A stretch of 64,000 nucleotides of DNA from Aeriscardovia sp. Lineage in GTDB: Bacteria > Actinomycetota > Actinomycetes > Actinomycetales > Bifidobacteriaceae. Of this stretch, positions 1 to 8,954 are shown piece by piece; the first letter of the stretch is position 1, and each line of letters starts with the position of its first letter. The notes below the pieces were generated by a model that saw nothing but the letters and a program-made list of their open reading frames with translations, was not told the DNA's origin and made no database searches. The DNA lies in the NCBI GenBank assembly GCA_017538895.1, contig JAFYHY010000074.1:1-64000 (forward strand), given 5' to 3'. A program made the position numbers and the translations under genes.

Positions 1-2
1 CA

Positions 3-515
3 AAGCTTGCTGGTGGTGTTGCTGTCATCAAGGTTGGTGCTGCAACTGAAGTAGAAGCTAAGGAACGTAAGCATCGTATTGAAGATGCAGTTCGTAACGC
101 AAAAGCAGCAATTGAAGAAGGTCTTGTGCCTGGTGGCGGTGTTGCTTTGATCGAAGCTGCTAAAGAAGCAGAATCTGCCTTAGAATCTCTTGAAGGTGAT
201 GAAGCTACTGGCGCACAGATCGTTTTGAACGGCGTCAAGGCACCAATCAAGCAGATTGCTGAAAACTCTGGTGTCTCTGGTGATGTTGTCATTGATAAGG
301 TCCTTGCTCTTCCACTCGGTGAAGGCTACAACGCTGATAGTGGCGTTTATGAGGACCTTCTTGCAGCTGGCGTCGCTGACCCAGTCAAGGTGACTCGTTC
401 TGCTTTGCAGAATGCTGCATCTATTGCTGGTCTCTTCTTGACTACAGAAGCAGTTGTTGCAAATAAGCCAGAACCAAAGAATGATCAAGCTCAGCCAGCT
501 GGAATGGGATACTGA
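3..515 (+). CDS. groEL: Chaperonin GroEL, C-terminal fragment
   Basis: This is the 3' part of a 60-kDa chaperonin subunit, which folds proteins inside a double-ring ATP-driven cage in the cytoplasm. The reading frame is open from the first bases of the window, so the start lies upstream. The visible part carries typical GroEL sequence: '[20 protein letters not shown]', then '[12 protein letters not shown]', and near the end '[13 protein letters not shown]' and '[18 protein letters not shown]'. The protein ends in 'QPAGMGY' and lacks the GGM-repeat tail of many GroELs. No groES lies downstream, because a strong terminator follows at once, so this looks like the end of its transcript. Identification is secure; which paralogue it is cannot be told from this fragment. 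Confidence 0.97.
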   Translation, partial: KLAGGVAVIKVGAATEVEAKERKHRIEDAVRNAKAAIEEGLVPGGGVALIEAAKEAESALESLEGDEATGAQIVLNGVKAPIKQIAENSGVSGDVVIDKVLALPLGEGYNADSGVYEDLLAAGVADPVKVTRSALQNAASIAGLFLTTEAVVANKPEPKNDQAQPAGMGY

Positions 516-540
516 TCTTCATCTTTGATAAAAGATTATA

Positions 541-578
541 AAAAATGGTTAAGGGTTGATTGATCCTTAACCATTTTT
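541..578 (+). terminator. Intrinsic terminator after groEL
   Basis: A perfect 14-bp stem (arms 541-554 and 565-578) closes a 10-base loop, and the 3' arm ends in a T run. It begins 26 bases after the groEL stop. The A-tract on the 5' arm could also serve the other direction, but no minus-strand gene enters from the right. Confidence 0.9.
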
Positions 579-798
579 TATTATACAAATGAAAATAAAA
601 TACGTTTTTTAACGTTTTTATTCATATAAAACATGAATAAATTTTATATTACAATAATATGAATTGAATAATAATAAATATTATTTATCAATTAATAAAT
701 GAGTAAACAGATAATATAAAATGGTTATTCTTTTAACTCTATGGTAATGTTTTTTAAACATTCAGAAAACATTAAGAAGGGGAGGACACAATACGAAT

Positions 799-1530
799 AT
801 GACTAAGAAAGACGAAGTATCGATTGTTGTCGTTGATGATGAGCCTTCCATCCGTCAACTGCTTATGGCAGCGTTACATTTCCAGGGATTTAATGTAGTA
901 TCAGCAGCCACTGGTACAGAAGCAATAGAAGTAATTGAAAAAACAAAACCAGATTTGGTAGTTCTTGATGTCATGCTCCCAGATATCGACGGTTTTGCAG
1001 TTACACGTCGACTCCGCAAAGATAGTATTGATTCTCCTGTTCTTTTCTTAACAGCACGCGATGATACCCAAGATAAAATCATGGGTTTGACTGTTGGCGG
1101 AGACGACTACGTGACCAAGCCTTTCAGTCTTGAAGAAGTCGTAGCACGTATCCGCGCTATCCTTCGCCGTACATGTCAAGAAGGAGATGATAATCCTATC
1201 ATCCGTGTTGGCGATCTTGAAGTTAACGATGATTCTCATGATGTTATTCGACATGGTCAAGTTATCGATCTCAGTCCAACTGAATACAAATTACTCCGCT
1301 ACTTAATGGACAACGAAGGCCGTGTTGTTTCTAAAGCACAAATCTTAGACCACGTATGGCAGTACGACTGGGGTGGAGATGCAGCAATCGTAGAGTCATA
1401 CATCTCTTACCTTCGCAAGAAAATTGATGGCATTACTTTTATCAATGACCAAGGTGAAGAAGAAAAAGTAACACGCCTTATCCAAACAAAACGCGCTGTG
1501 GGATATATGATTCGTGCACCACGTGACTAA
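799..1530 (+). CDS. OmpR/PhoB-family response regulator (TrcR-like)
   Basis: A two-component response regulator of 243 residues. Residues 8-120 are the receiver domain, with acidic pocket D13/D14, phospho-acceptor D57 in 'VVLDVMLPD', T85 and K107 in 'VTKPFS'. Residues about 140-240 are an OmpR-type winged-helix DNA-binding domain, including 'LSPTEYKLLRYLMDN' and 'VVESYISYLRKKID'-like sequence near the end. The winged-helix end resembles mycobacterial TrcR, but orthology is inferred. The AAGGGGAGG-like ribosome site at about 776-785 supports the start. The partner kinase follows, but a strong hairpin at 1567-1606 separates the two. The upstream 220 bases are very AT-rich and presumably hold the promoter. 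Target genes cannot be told from sequence. Confidence 0.93.
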   Translation: MTKKDEVSIVVVDDEPSIRQLLMAALHFQGFNVVSAATGTEAIEVIEKTKPDLVVLDVMLPDIDGFAVTRRLRKDSIDSPVLFLTARDDTQDKIMGLTVGGDDYVTKPFSLEEVVARIRAILRRTCQEGDDNPIIRVGDLEVNDDSHDVIRHGQVIDLSPTEYKLLRYLMDNEGRVVSKAQILDHVWQYDWGGDAAIVESYISYLRKKIDGITFINDQGEEEKVTRLIQTKRAVGYMIRAPRD

Positions 1531-1566
1531 AAAGCACAAACTAATAATAAAAAGTTATAACAAATA

Positions 1567-1606
1567 AAAGGTTATAGCTATCTTCTCAAAGATAGCTATA
1601 ACCTTT
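1567..1606 (+). terminator. Strong hairpin between regulator and kinase genes
   Basis: A perfect 18-bp inverted repeat (arms 1567-1584 and 1589-1606) has a 4-base loop and is followed by 'TATAT' rather than a long T run. It lies 36 bases after the regulator stop and 34 bases before the kinase start. It could terminate most transcripts, act as a partial attenuator that makes kinase scarcer than regulator, or mark the end of a processed mRNA. Confidence 0.75.
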
Positions 1607-1640
1607 ATATGCACTGAAGACTATTTTCTAGGAGCTTGTT

Positions 1641-3452
1641 ATGCCGCAAACAATTGATCAAGAGCACCAAGATCAAAAAGGCACAGTCACAATAGAACAA
1701 AAAAACGAGCAAAAACAGCCTTCAGACCAAACAAAACGAAAAAAAAGTCTTTCATGGAAATACGCATCCGTACCACTATCCGCAAAATTAATTAGTACCT
1801 TACTCATCCTGCTCATCATTGGCTTCTCAGTAGCAGCATTTGCCACACGACAATTAATGCTCTCTTACATGGTCAACCGCACCGACGAACAACTAATGGA
1901 ACAAGCCCAACTTGTTCTCAACGACATGGGATTCCTCTCAGACCGCAACCGAGACGCAGGCCCAATGCCTACAAATTACTTCCTACAAATACGTAATGCC
2001 AGCAACGAAATCGTCAGCACACCACTAATACCAGTCATGCGCGATGGATCAGAATCTATTCCTGACCTACCAAAAAACGGTCAAGCAGGAGACCTTAAAA
2101 TTGGTATACCAACAACAGTCAAATCAGACGTCATCCGCACCGTTAGCTCTAAAAAATCTATCGCCATCGCCAAAGCCCCATGGCAAGTCGTTAAACTCCA
2201 ATGGCAACAACCAGCAACAGGACAATCAGGAATCCTCTACATTGGACTATCACTCAGTGATGCCATCGACACAGCATCAACAATCTCATGCTATTTCTTC
2301 ATCATCGCACTCGCGATCATTCTTATTGCTGTTGCTATTGGATCATTAGTCATTACGAACATGATTAAACCATTACAAAAAATAGAGAAAACAGCAGCTA
2401 AAATTGCAGGCGGAGACCTATCACAACGTTTGCCAGACTTACCACAAAATACAGAAGTCGGCTCACTATCTTCTTCCTTGAATACAATGCTCAGCAAAAT
2501 TGAGCAAAGCTTCAAAGAAAAAGAAAAGAATAACCAAAAGATGAAACGTTTTGTTTCAGATGCAAGCCATGAATTAAGGACACCATTAGCAGCAATACAT
2601 GGATATGCTGAACTCTATCGCATGCAACGCGAAGAGCCCGGAGCATTAGAACGTGCAGATACCACCATTGCTCGTATCGAAGCATCAAGTACACGCATGA
2701 CCAGTTTGGTAAACGACCTCTTAACCCTAGCACGTCTCGATGATGGGCATCGTGGAGCTGATATCACCAAACATGTTCAGATTGATTCTCTTATTTATGA
2801 TTCTTGCGAGGACTTGCACGCTCTGGACTCAGAACGACCAATCCAATTCGGATCATTAGTCTTCCCGAAGAAACACATGCGATTCAGCAAACGATCCAAT
2901 CGCAACAGTGATTTCAATACTACTGTTACATTTAAGGAAGGAAAATTCTCCAAAATTAAAACTTTTGGTGATCCATTACGGTTACACCAAGTTTTTACCA
3001 ATATTGTTGGCAATATTCATCGTTATACGCCAAGCGATTCACCTGTTGAAATTTCACTCAATCTTATACATTCAACCTTGCCATTTGATAAAACAGGACA
3101 ATTGAGTGCAACAACACATTCGTTCAATACCTTTATGAATAGTTTGACAACGAACGATGATGTAAAGAGTTTCCCATATGCATTAATACGGTTCATTGAC
3201 CATGGTCCTGGAGTAAAACCAGAAGCTCTTGATTTACTTTTTGAACGTTTCTACACTGCTGATGCGTCACGTGCACGTGAAAAAGGTGGAACAGGATTAG
3301 GAATGGCAATTGCGCAATCAGTAACTGCTGCACATTCTGGGTTTATTAGTGCAACAGCTACCCCTCATCATGGTCTTACTATTAATATTGTTTTACCAAT
3401 TCGTACTGAGTCTCCTATTCCTTCAAGTACTGAATATGCCCTTGGTAAATAA
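1641..3452 (+). CDS. Membrane sensor histidine kinase (HAMP-HisKA-HATPase)
   Basis: Likely partner kinase of the upstream regulator, 603 residues. After a charged N-terminal tail of about 45 residues come membrane segment 1 (about 49-68), an extracytoplasmic sensor region of about 145 residues, membrane segment 2 (about 215-240), a HAMP linker (about 241-290) and the dimerisation helix with phospho-acceptor H310 in 'SDASHELRTPLAAIHGY'. The ATPase domain shows an N-box around 451-459, 'DHGPGV' (D520), 'LFERFY' and 'GGTGLGMAIAQS'. Two stretches, about 400-440 and 475-512, are longer than usual for this fold and low in recognisable motifs; they sit on both sides of the N-box. A ribosome site (AGGAG, 1630-1634) precedes the ATG. 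The signal sensed is unknown. Confidence 0.93.
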   Translation: MPQTIDQEHQDQKGTVTIEQKNEQKQPSDQTKRKKSLSWKYASVPLSAKLISTLLILLIIGFSVAAFATRQLMLSYMVNRTDEQLMEQAQLVLNDMGFLSDRNRDAGPMPTNYFLQIRNASNEIVSTPLIPVMRDGSESIPDLPKNGQAGDLKIGIPTTVKSDVIRTVSSKKSIAIAKAPWQVVKLQWQQPATGQSGILYIGLSLSDAIDTASTISCYFFIIALAIILIAVAIGSLVITNMIKPLQKIEKTAAKIAGGDLSQRLPDLPQNTEVGSLSSSLNTMLSKIEQSFKEKEKNNQKMKRFVSDASHELRTPLAAIHGYAELYRMQREEPGALERADTTIARIEASSTRMTSLVNDLLTLARLDDGHRGADITKHVQIDSLIYDSCEDLHALDSERPIQFGSLVFPKKHMRFSKRSNRNSDFNTTVTFKEGKFSKIKTFGDPLRLHQVFTNIVGNIHRYTPSDSPVEISLNLIHSTLPFDKTGQLSATTHSFNTFMNSLTTNDDVKSFPYALIRFIDHGPGVKPEALDLLFERFYTADASRAREKGGTGLGMAIAQSVTAAHSGFISATATPHHGLTINIVLPIRTESPIPSSTEYALGK

Positions 3453-3557
3453 TGAGGGTAGAGTGGAAATAAGTAGAAATGAGCTAGGACATTCGTTAAA
3501 GTATTGAGAACAATAAACGAAACGAAATAGATTTTAGTGTGTAGCAAGAGGTGAATA

Positions 3558-3947
3558 ATGCCAAGCGGAAAAATTCGATGGTTTGATGCTAATCGTGGCT
3601 ACGGTTTTATCAGTGGTGATGATGGGAAAGATGTTTTTCTACCTGCAGCAGCATTGCCTTCTGGTATTACAACAGTACGTAAAGGTACAAAAGTAGAATA
3701 TTCTGAAGTTGACGGGCGTAAAGGTTTACAAGCAATGAGTGTCCAAGTTATTGGACCAAAACCATCAGTTGTGGCAGCAACACGTCCAAAACCTGACGAT
3801 ATGGCTGCTATCGTTGAAGACTTGATTAAACTACTTGATCTTGCTGGCGGTAGCTTACGACGTCACCATTATCCATCATCAAATGATTCACGTAAATTAG
3901 CAAAAATGTTACGTGCAGTTGCTGATGATTTTGATATTGAGGAATAA
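3558..3947 (+). CDS. Cold-shock domain protein with C-terminal extension
   Basis: Nucleic-acid-binding protein of 129 residues. The first 66 residues are a cold-shock domain: 'GKIRWFDANRGYGFI' carries RNP1 and 'KDVFL' is RNP2. Classic Csp proteins end there. This one adds about 60 residues with an acidic helix ('DDMAAIVEDLIKLLDLAGG') and a basic-then-acidic end. Long Csp proteins of this type occur in actinobacteria. Its stop codon lies directly before the ATG of the DUF3027 gene, whose ribosome site is inside the end of this gene, so the two are probably co-translated. A role as RNA chaperone is inferred from the domain only. Confidence 0.93.
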   Translation: MPSGKIRWFDANRGYGFISGDDGKDVFLPAAALPSGITTVRKGTKVEYSEVDGRKGLQAMSVQVIGPKPSVVAATRPKPDDMAAIVEDLIKLLDLAGGSLRRHHYPSSNDSRKLAKMLRAVADDFDIEE

Positions 3948-3948
3948 G

Positions 3949-4830
3949 ATGAAACCTACATCACCGATAGCTATTGCTCGTGCAGCAACGCTAACAATGG
4001 CTAAAGAACCTCAAGCTATTGGCGATTTTCTTTCACGTATACAAATCGATGAGAACGTATATGAATTTCGATTTGTATCCATGTTGTCCGGATATGAAGG
4101 GTGGCAGTGGGCTGTTACCCTTTATCACGATCAGGAGCTAAATGAATGGACTGTGAACGAGACAGTACTCATTCCGACAGACGACTCTATTCTTGCTCCT
4201 CCTTGGATTCCATGGCGTGAACGTTTACAACCTTCTGATGTTACTGTAACCGATGCTTTAGGTACTGCGCCAGAAGATTCACGTATTGAAGATGGCTTTG
4301 TTCATACGTATGTTGATCGTGATATGACAGAAGATGAAACAGAAGCAGTAGAAAGGTTTCGTCTCACACGACATCATGTGTTAACAGCACCAGCACGTCA
4401 AAAGATTGCTCAACGATGGTATGACGGTCCTCACGGAATGAAATCCTTGAGTACACAAATAGCTGCGGGACATATGTGCGAAAACTGTGCTTTCTTTATA
4501 CCAATCCGTGGTGATTTAGGCGAGTTATTTGGTGTGTGTGCTAATAAATGGAGTCCTGATGATGGGCGAGTAGTCGCTCTTGATCATGGGTGCGGTGAAC
4601 ATTCTGAAATTGAACCACAACAAAGTACTGGCATGTGGCCCGATCGACGCCCTTCATATGATGATTTATATATTGATATTATTCCGAAGAATAATACGGT
4701 TGAGTCTAAATACTCACGTGTTCTTGAAAATTTAGATGATACCGCATTAGAAGAAGAAAGTTCAGATAATATTTGCGCGATCAGCGCAATTACATCAGAA
4801 ATAACCGAATCATCGCCAAAAACTTTGTAA
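3949..4830 (+). CDS. DUF3027 family protein
   Basis: Actinobacterial protein of unknown function (DUF3027), 293 residues from the ATG at 3949. That start is chosen because GAGGA at 3939-3943 precedes it and it follows the cold-shock gene stop by one base. Visible hallmarks are a W-rich N-terminal half ('YEGWQWAVTLYHD', 'LAPPWIPWRERL') and a possible metal site in the second half: 'CENCAFF', then 'FGVCANKWSPDDGRVV', then 'HGCGEHSE', giving four cysteines and two histidines in zinc-knuckle-like spacing. The last 60 residues are acidic and low in structure. Being wedged between a cold-shock protein and ClpC suggests a stress or proteostasis link, which is inference. Confidence 0.85.
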   Translation: MKPTSPIAIARAATLTMAKEPQAIGDFLSRIQIDENVYEFRFVSMLSGYEGWQWAVTLYHDQELNEWTVNETVLIPTDDSILAPPWIPWRERLQPSDVTVTDALGTAPEDSRIEDGFVHTYVDRDMTEDETEAVERFRLTRHHVLTAPARQKIAQRWYDGPHGMKSLSTQIAAGHMCENCAFFIPIRGDLGELFGVCANKWSPDDGRVVALDHGCGEHSEIEPQQSTGMWPDRRPSYDDLYIDIIPKNNTVESKYSRVLENLDDTALEEESSDNICAISAITSEITESSPKTL

Positions 4831-4854
4831 AGTTTAAAAGTCGGAAGGAAATAT

Positions 4855-7443
4855 ATGTTCGAACGATTCACTGACCGTGCTAGAAGAGTGATCGTGTTCG
4901 CCCAGCAGGAGGCTCATACTCTTCAGCATAGTTATATAGGTACTGAGCATATTTTGCTGGGACTAATTCGTGAGGGCGATGGTATCGCTGCAAAAACTCT
5001 TGCCGCAAAAGGAATTGAACTTGATAAAACACGTGATCAAGTCATTGAAATGATCGGCAAAGGAACTGAAAGTCGTGATGGTCATATCCCATTTACGCCA
5101 CATGCACGTCAAGTTCTCGAATTAAGCCTACGCGAAGCATTACAGCTTGGACACAGTTATATAGGTACTGAGCATATTTTGCTGGGACTCATCCGTGAAG
5201 GCGAGGGTGTAGGCTCTCAAGTCTTAATTAAGATGGGTGTTGATCTCAATGACTTACGATCATCAGTCATTGATATGATTCGTGGAGTTTCCAGTGGAGA
5301 TGAAAACGGACAAGATAAATTAGCAAATGCTGGTGGAGTAGAAAATAAAGCTTCTCAGTCAGGTTCTGCTATGCTTAACCAGTTTGGCCGTAATCTGACC
5401 AATGAAGCTCGTGAAGGTAAACTCGATCCAGTCATTGGACGTCAAAAAGAAATCCTTCGTGTCATGACTGTCTTGAGTCGTAGGACAAAAAACAACCCAG
5501 TCCTCATTGGGGAACCAGGCGTAGGAAAGACAGCAGTCGTTGAAGGATTAGCTCAGCGTATTGTCGAGCAAGATGTTCCTGAAACATTAAAGAACAAACA
5601 AATATATTCACTTGATTTAGCTTCACTTGTTGCAGGTTCTCGCTATCGTGGTGATTTCGAAGAACGCTTAAAGAAAGTCATCAAAGAAGTTAAAACTCGT
5701 GGCGATATTATTCTTTTCATTGATGAGATCCATCAAATTGTTGGTGCTGGATCTGCTGATGGAGCTCTTGGAGCTGGCGACATGTTAAAGCCAATATTGG
5801 CACGTGGTGAACTCCAAACAATCGGCGCAACAACCAATGATGAATACCGTAAGTATATTGAAAAAGATGCTGCACTTGAACGTCGATTCCAACCAATTCA
5901 AGTACCAGAACCAACAATTGCAGAAACAATTGAGATTCTAAAAGGCCTTCGCAATCGTTACGAGAACCATCATAAAGTCACTATCACTGATGACGCCTTG
6001 CAAGCAGCTGCCGAATTATCAGCACGTTACATTCAAGATCGTAATTTGCCGGATAAGGCAATCGATCTTATTGATGAGGCAGGAGCACATCTTCGTATAC
6101 GTCGTTTGACAGCACCACCAGAACTCAAACAATTAGATCTCCAAATTGCTGCAGCAAAAGCAGATGAGGCAAAAGCAATTCAAGCACAGAATTTTGAGCA
6201 AGCTGCTCAGGCTCATGATAAAGATGAGAAGCTTTCTGCTCTTCGCGCTGAAAAAGAAAAAGCGTGGCAAGAAGGAGAATCTTCTGTCTCCATGGTGGTC
6301 ACAGAAGAAAATATTGCTCAAGTGATTTCTGACACAACAGGCATCCCTGTTTTCAAGCTTACTGAAGCTGAATCTCAGAAACTTCTTGGCATGGAAAAGG
6401 CTTTGCATGAGCGTGTTATTGGACAAGATGAGGCTATCAGCGCTATTTCTCGTTCTATTCGCCGTGCTCGCGTAGGATTAAAAGATCCTAAGCGTCCTTC
6501 AGGATCCTTCATTTTTGCAGGTCCAACCGGTGTTGGTAAAACAGAATTAGCAAAAGCTTTGGCTCAGTTCCTCTTCGAAGATGACAACGCATTAATACGT
6601 GTTGATATGTCTGAGTTCTCTGAAAAGTACTCAGTTTCTAGACTCTTTGGTGCACCTCCTGGATATGTTGGTTATGATGAGGGCGGCGAATTAACTGAGA
6701 AAGTTCGTCGCAAACCATTCTCAGTTGTTCTCTTTGACGAGATTGAGAAAGCACATCCTGATATCTTTAATACCTTGTTACAAGTTCTTGATGATGGTCA
6801 TCTCACTGATGGTCAAGGACGTGTTGTTGATTTCAAGAACACTATCATCATCATGACAACAAACATTGGTACAAAGGATATTACGCGTACTCAGAATATG
6901 GGCTTTACCTTAGGTAATTCACCTGAAAATGATTACCGTAATATGAAGGCGCAAGTTACTGCTGATTTACGTAAACAGTTCAGGCCTGAATTCTTGAACC
7001 GTTTAGACGATATCATTGTTTTCCAGCAGCTGACTCAACCTCAGGTACGACGAATTGCTGATTTGCAAATTGCAGATCTTGGTACCCGTCTTTTCGCACG
7101 TCAGATGTCAATTGAATTAACCGATGCAGCAAAGAACCTGCTCACTGAAAAAGGATTTGATCCTCTTCTTGGAGCACGTCCATTGCGTCGTGTCATTCAA
7201 AATGATATCGAGGATGCTATTGCAGAGAAGATTCTTCTTGGCGAATTGCATTCAGGTGAAACGATCAGAGTGGATGCTCAAGGTGAAGGTATTCTCGGAG
7301 AATTTATCTTCACCAGTGAGAAAATTCTTGATGAAGAAGATTCACTGCAACAAGATGCAGATAACCTTATTACAGATATGCCTATAGAAAATGATGAATT
7401 GGCATCATCGAACGACAATGTAATAGGTCAAGAAGAGAGTTGA
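4855..7443 (+). CDS. clpC: ATP-dependent Clp protease ATPase subunit ClpC
   Basis: AAA+ unfoldase of 862 residues that feeds substrates to the ClpP protease in the cytoplasm. Order of parts: two Clp-N repeats (residues about 5-75 and 80-150), first AAA module with Walker A 'GEPGVGKT' and Walker B 'ILFIDEIHQ', a short middle coiled coil with UVR-like character (about 425-465), second AAA module with 'GPTGVGKTE' and '[12 protein letters not shown]', then the ClpB-type C-terminal domain and an acidic tail. The short middle region separates it from ClpB. Ribosome site GGAAGGA precedes the start. The two Clp-N repeats share an exact 35-base stretch. No CtsR or McsAB gene is nearby, as in other actinobacteria. 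Confidence 0.97.
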   Translation: MFERFTDRARRVIVFAQQEAHTLQHSYIGTEHILLGLIREGDGIAAKTLAAKGIELDKTRDQVIEMIGKGTESRDGHIPFTPHARQVLELSLREALQLGHSYIGTEHILLGLIREGEGVGSQVLIKMGVDLNDLRSSVIDMIRGVSSGDENGQDKLANAGGVENKASQSGSAMLNQFGRNLTNEAREGKLDPVIGRQKEILRVMTVLSRRTKNNPVLIGEPGVGKTAVVEGLAQRIVEQDVPETLKNKQIYSLDLASLVAGSRYRGDFEERLKKVIKEVKTRGDIILFIDEIHQIVGAGSADGALGAGDMLKPILARGELQTIGATTNDEYRKYIEKDAALERRFQPIQVPEPTIAETIEILKGLRNRYENHHKVTITDDALQAAAELSARYIQDRNLPDKAIDLIDEAGAHLRIRRLTAPPELKQLDLQIAAAKADEAKAIQAQNFEQAAQAHDKDEKLSALRAEKEKAWQEGESSVSMVVTEENIAQVISDTTGIPVFKLTEAESQKLLGMEKALHERVIGQDEAISAISRSIRRARVGLKDPKRPSGSFIFAGPTGVGKTELAKALAQFLFEDDNALIRVDMSEFSEKYSVSRLFGAPPGYVGYDEGGELTEKVRRKPFSVVLFDEIEKAHPDIFNTLLQVLDDGHLTDGQGRVVDFKNTIIIMTTNIGTKDITRTQNMGFTLGNSPENDYRNMKAQVTADLRKQFRPEFLNRLDDIIVFQQLTQPQVRRIADLQIADLGTRLFARQMSIELTDAAKNLLTEKGFDPLLGARPLRRVIQNDIEDAIAEKILLGELHSGETIRVDAQGEGILGEFIFTSEKILDEEDSLQQDADNLITDMPIENDELASSNDNVIGQEES
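4930..5189 (+). repeat. Exact 35-base direct repeat inside clpC
   Basis: Positions 4930-4964 and 5155-5189 are identical over 35 bases, 225 bases (75 codons) apart and in frame. Both encode '[12 protein letters not shown]' in the two Clp-N repeats. The protein repeat is old and universal, but identity at every synonymous site is not expected from protein conservation alone. Confidence 0.9.
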
Positions 7444-7450
7444 TTTTAGA

Positions 7451-8950
7451 GTGCTTACTACACCCTTAGAAAAGAACCGAAAGGTAAAGAATCAGATGCG
7501 TAATCTTCAAAAGAAGATCATGCTGATGGTTCTTATGCTTTCGGCTTTTTTCTGCCTTTTTAACGAAACGTTACTATCTGTTGGCGATGATGTTGTCATG
7601 CAGGAATGGAAGCTTACTTATACAACCGTTGAATGGACAATGACCATTTTTCTTGTTGCCATGAGTATTTCTGTCCCATTGGCTGCTTTTGTTATTCGTC
7701 GATGGTCAACAAAATTAATCTTAATGATTGCTTTAGGATTAATTTCATTAGGATTACTGATTGATGCTTGTAGTCCTAATTTTGCAGTCCTCCTTATAGG
7801 ACGTACAGTTGAGGGACTTGGGGCTGGGTTCATTACCCCTCTGCTCTTCACATCTGTTATGAAACTTGTATCACCTCAAAAACGTGGTATTGCTACCGCG
7901 TTATGTGGAATTACATGCGGTTTAGGGCCATCATTCGCACCAACATATTCTGGGTGGATTCTAAATAACCACTTCAACTGGCATACAATTTTTGTTGCTC
8001 CACTCGTAATATGCCTTCTTCTCTGTCTCATAACACCATTAACAGTTTATGATATTTCTCCACACATTAAATTTGTTTTAGACCCATTATCCATTGTCGA
8101 ATCCATTGCCGGATTCCCATTCCTCATTGTGGGAATTGATCTAATTGCAACCTCATTAATATCAGTTATTGGCTGGGTTTGTGCAGGCATCGGATTAATC
8201 ATTTGTAGTCTTTGGGCATACCGTCAGTACTCCATTTCACAAAACTATAGCGATCAAAAAACTTCACGCGATACACACACAGTGCCTGTATTACCATTAA
8301 TTCATTTACCAGCACTGATTAATAAAATTGTTGGACCAGCGATGCTTATTATTATGTGTCTGCAGGTAGCCAACATGGACTTATCCGTTGTATATCCAAT
8401 GGCAGTACAACCAGCATTCCTACTGAATTCATTACAAGCATCATTAATGCTGATGGTTCCTTTGCTGATATCACAATTCTGCGCGATCTTTTCAGGACGA
8501 CTATTTGACCGATTCAAGTCACTTTGTATTATTTTTAGCGGCTTCTTGCTCTTAATTATCGGTTTTCTTCTGTTTGCTATTAACCGTCATATTAATTCCG
8601 CTGGCCTCACTATTGTGATTTGTGCCGCATTATGCACTTTTATTGGTGTATCACTCATCACACCTGCGGTAGAAGCCATTGCTTTTTCTGCAGTAGCAGA
8701 ACGGTTTATTGCTGATGTTTCTACCGGTATACAAACAATGATGCAAATTGGTGGTGCTATTGGAACAGCAGTAACAATGTCTATCTTCCAAATTTCATTA
8801 GCTTCGGAGCCAACTCAAAAAGATTATCTTGTCGCTTTCGGAAACATTTCATGGGTCATGATTATTTTGTATATAGGTTGTTTCTTCATGATCTGGAAAG
8901 TCTGGAAGAGTACTAGCTTTACTGCAAAACACCTTATTGTAAAGGAGTAA
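7451..8950 (+). CDS. MFS transporter, DHA2 (drug:H+) type
   Basis: Inner-membrane major facilitator protein of up to 499 residues with about 14 hydrophobic segments, the DHA2 (EmrB/QacA) layout. Segment 1 holds 'CLFNETLLSVGDDVVM', matching the position of the 'NETxLNVALP' motif of the family but with the second half replaced. Motif 'GRTVEGLGAGFITPLLF' and 'RGIATALCGITCGLGPSFAP' correspond to motifs B and C of DHA exporters. The start is uncertain: GTG at 7451 or ATG at 7496, neither with a strong ribosome site. The glycosyltransferase start follows 4 bases after the stop, so both share an mRNA. The substrate is unknown; the unusual segment 1 argues against assuming a drug. Confidence 0.85.
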   Translation: MLTTPLEKNRKVKNQMRNLQKKIMLMVLMLSAFFCLFNETLLSVGDDVVMQEWKLTYTTVEWTMTIFLVAMSISVPLAAFVIRRWSTKLILMIALGLISLGLLIDACSPNFAVLLIGRTVEGLGAGFITPLLFTSVMKLVSPQKRGIATALCGITCGLGPSFAPTYSGWILNNHFNWHTIFVAPLVICLLLCLITPLTVYDISPHIKFVLDPLSIVESIAGFPFLIVGIDLIATSLISVIGWVCAGIGLIICSLWAYRQYSISQNYSDQKTSRDTHTVPVLPLIHLPALINKIVGPAMLIIMCLQVANMDLSVVYPMAVQPAFLLNSLQASLMLMVPLLISQFCAIFSGRLFDRFKSLCIIFSGFLLLIIGFLLFAINRHINSAGLTIVICAALCTFIGVSLITPAVEAIAFSAVAERFIADVSTGIQTMMQIGGAIGTAVTMSIFQISLASEPTQKDYLVAFGNISWVMIILYIGCFFMIWKVWKSTSFTAKHLIVKE

Positions 8951-8954
8951 TACT

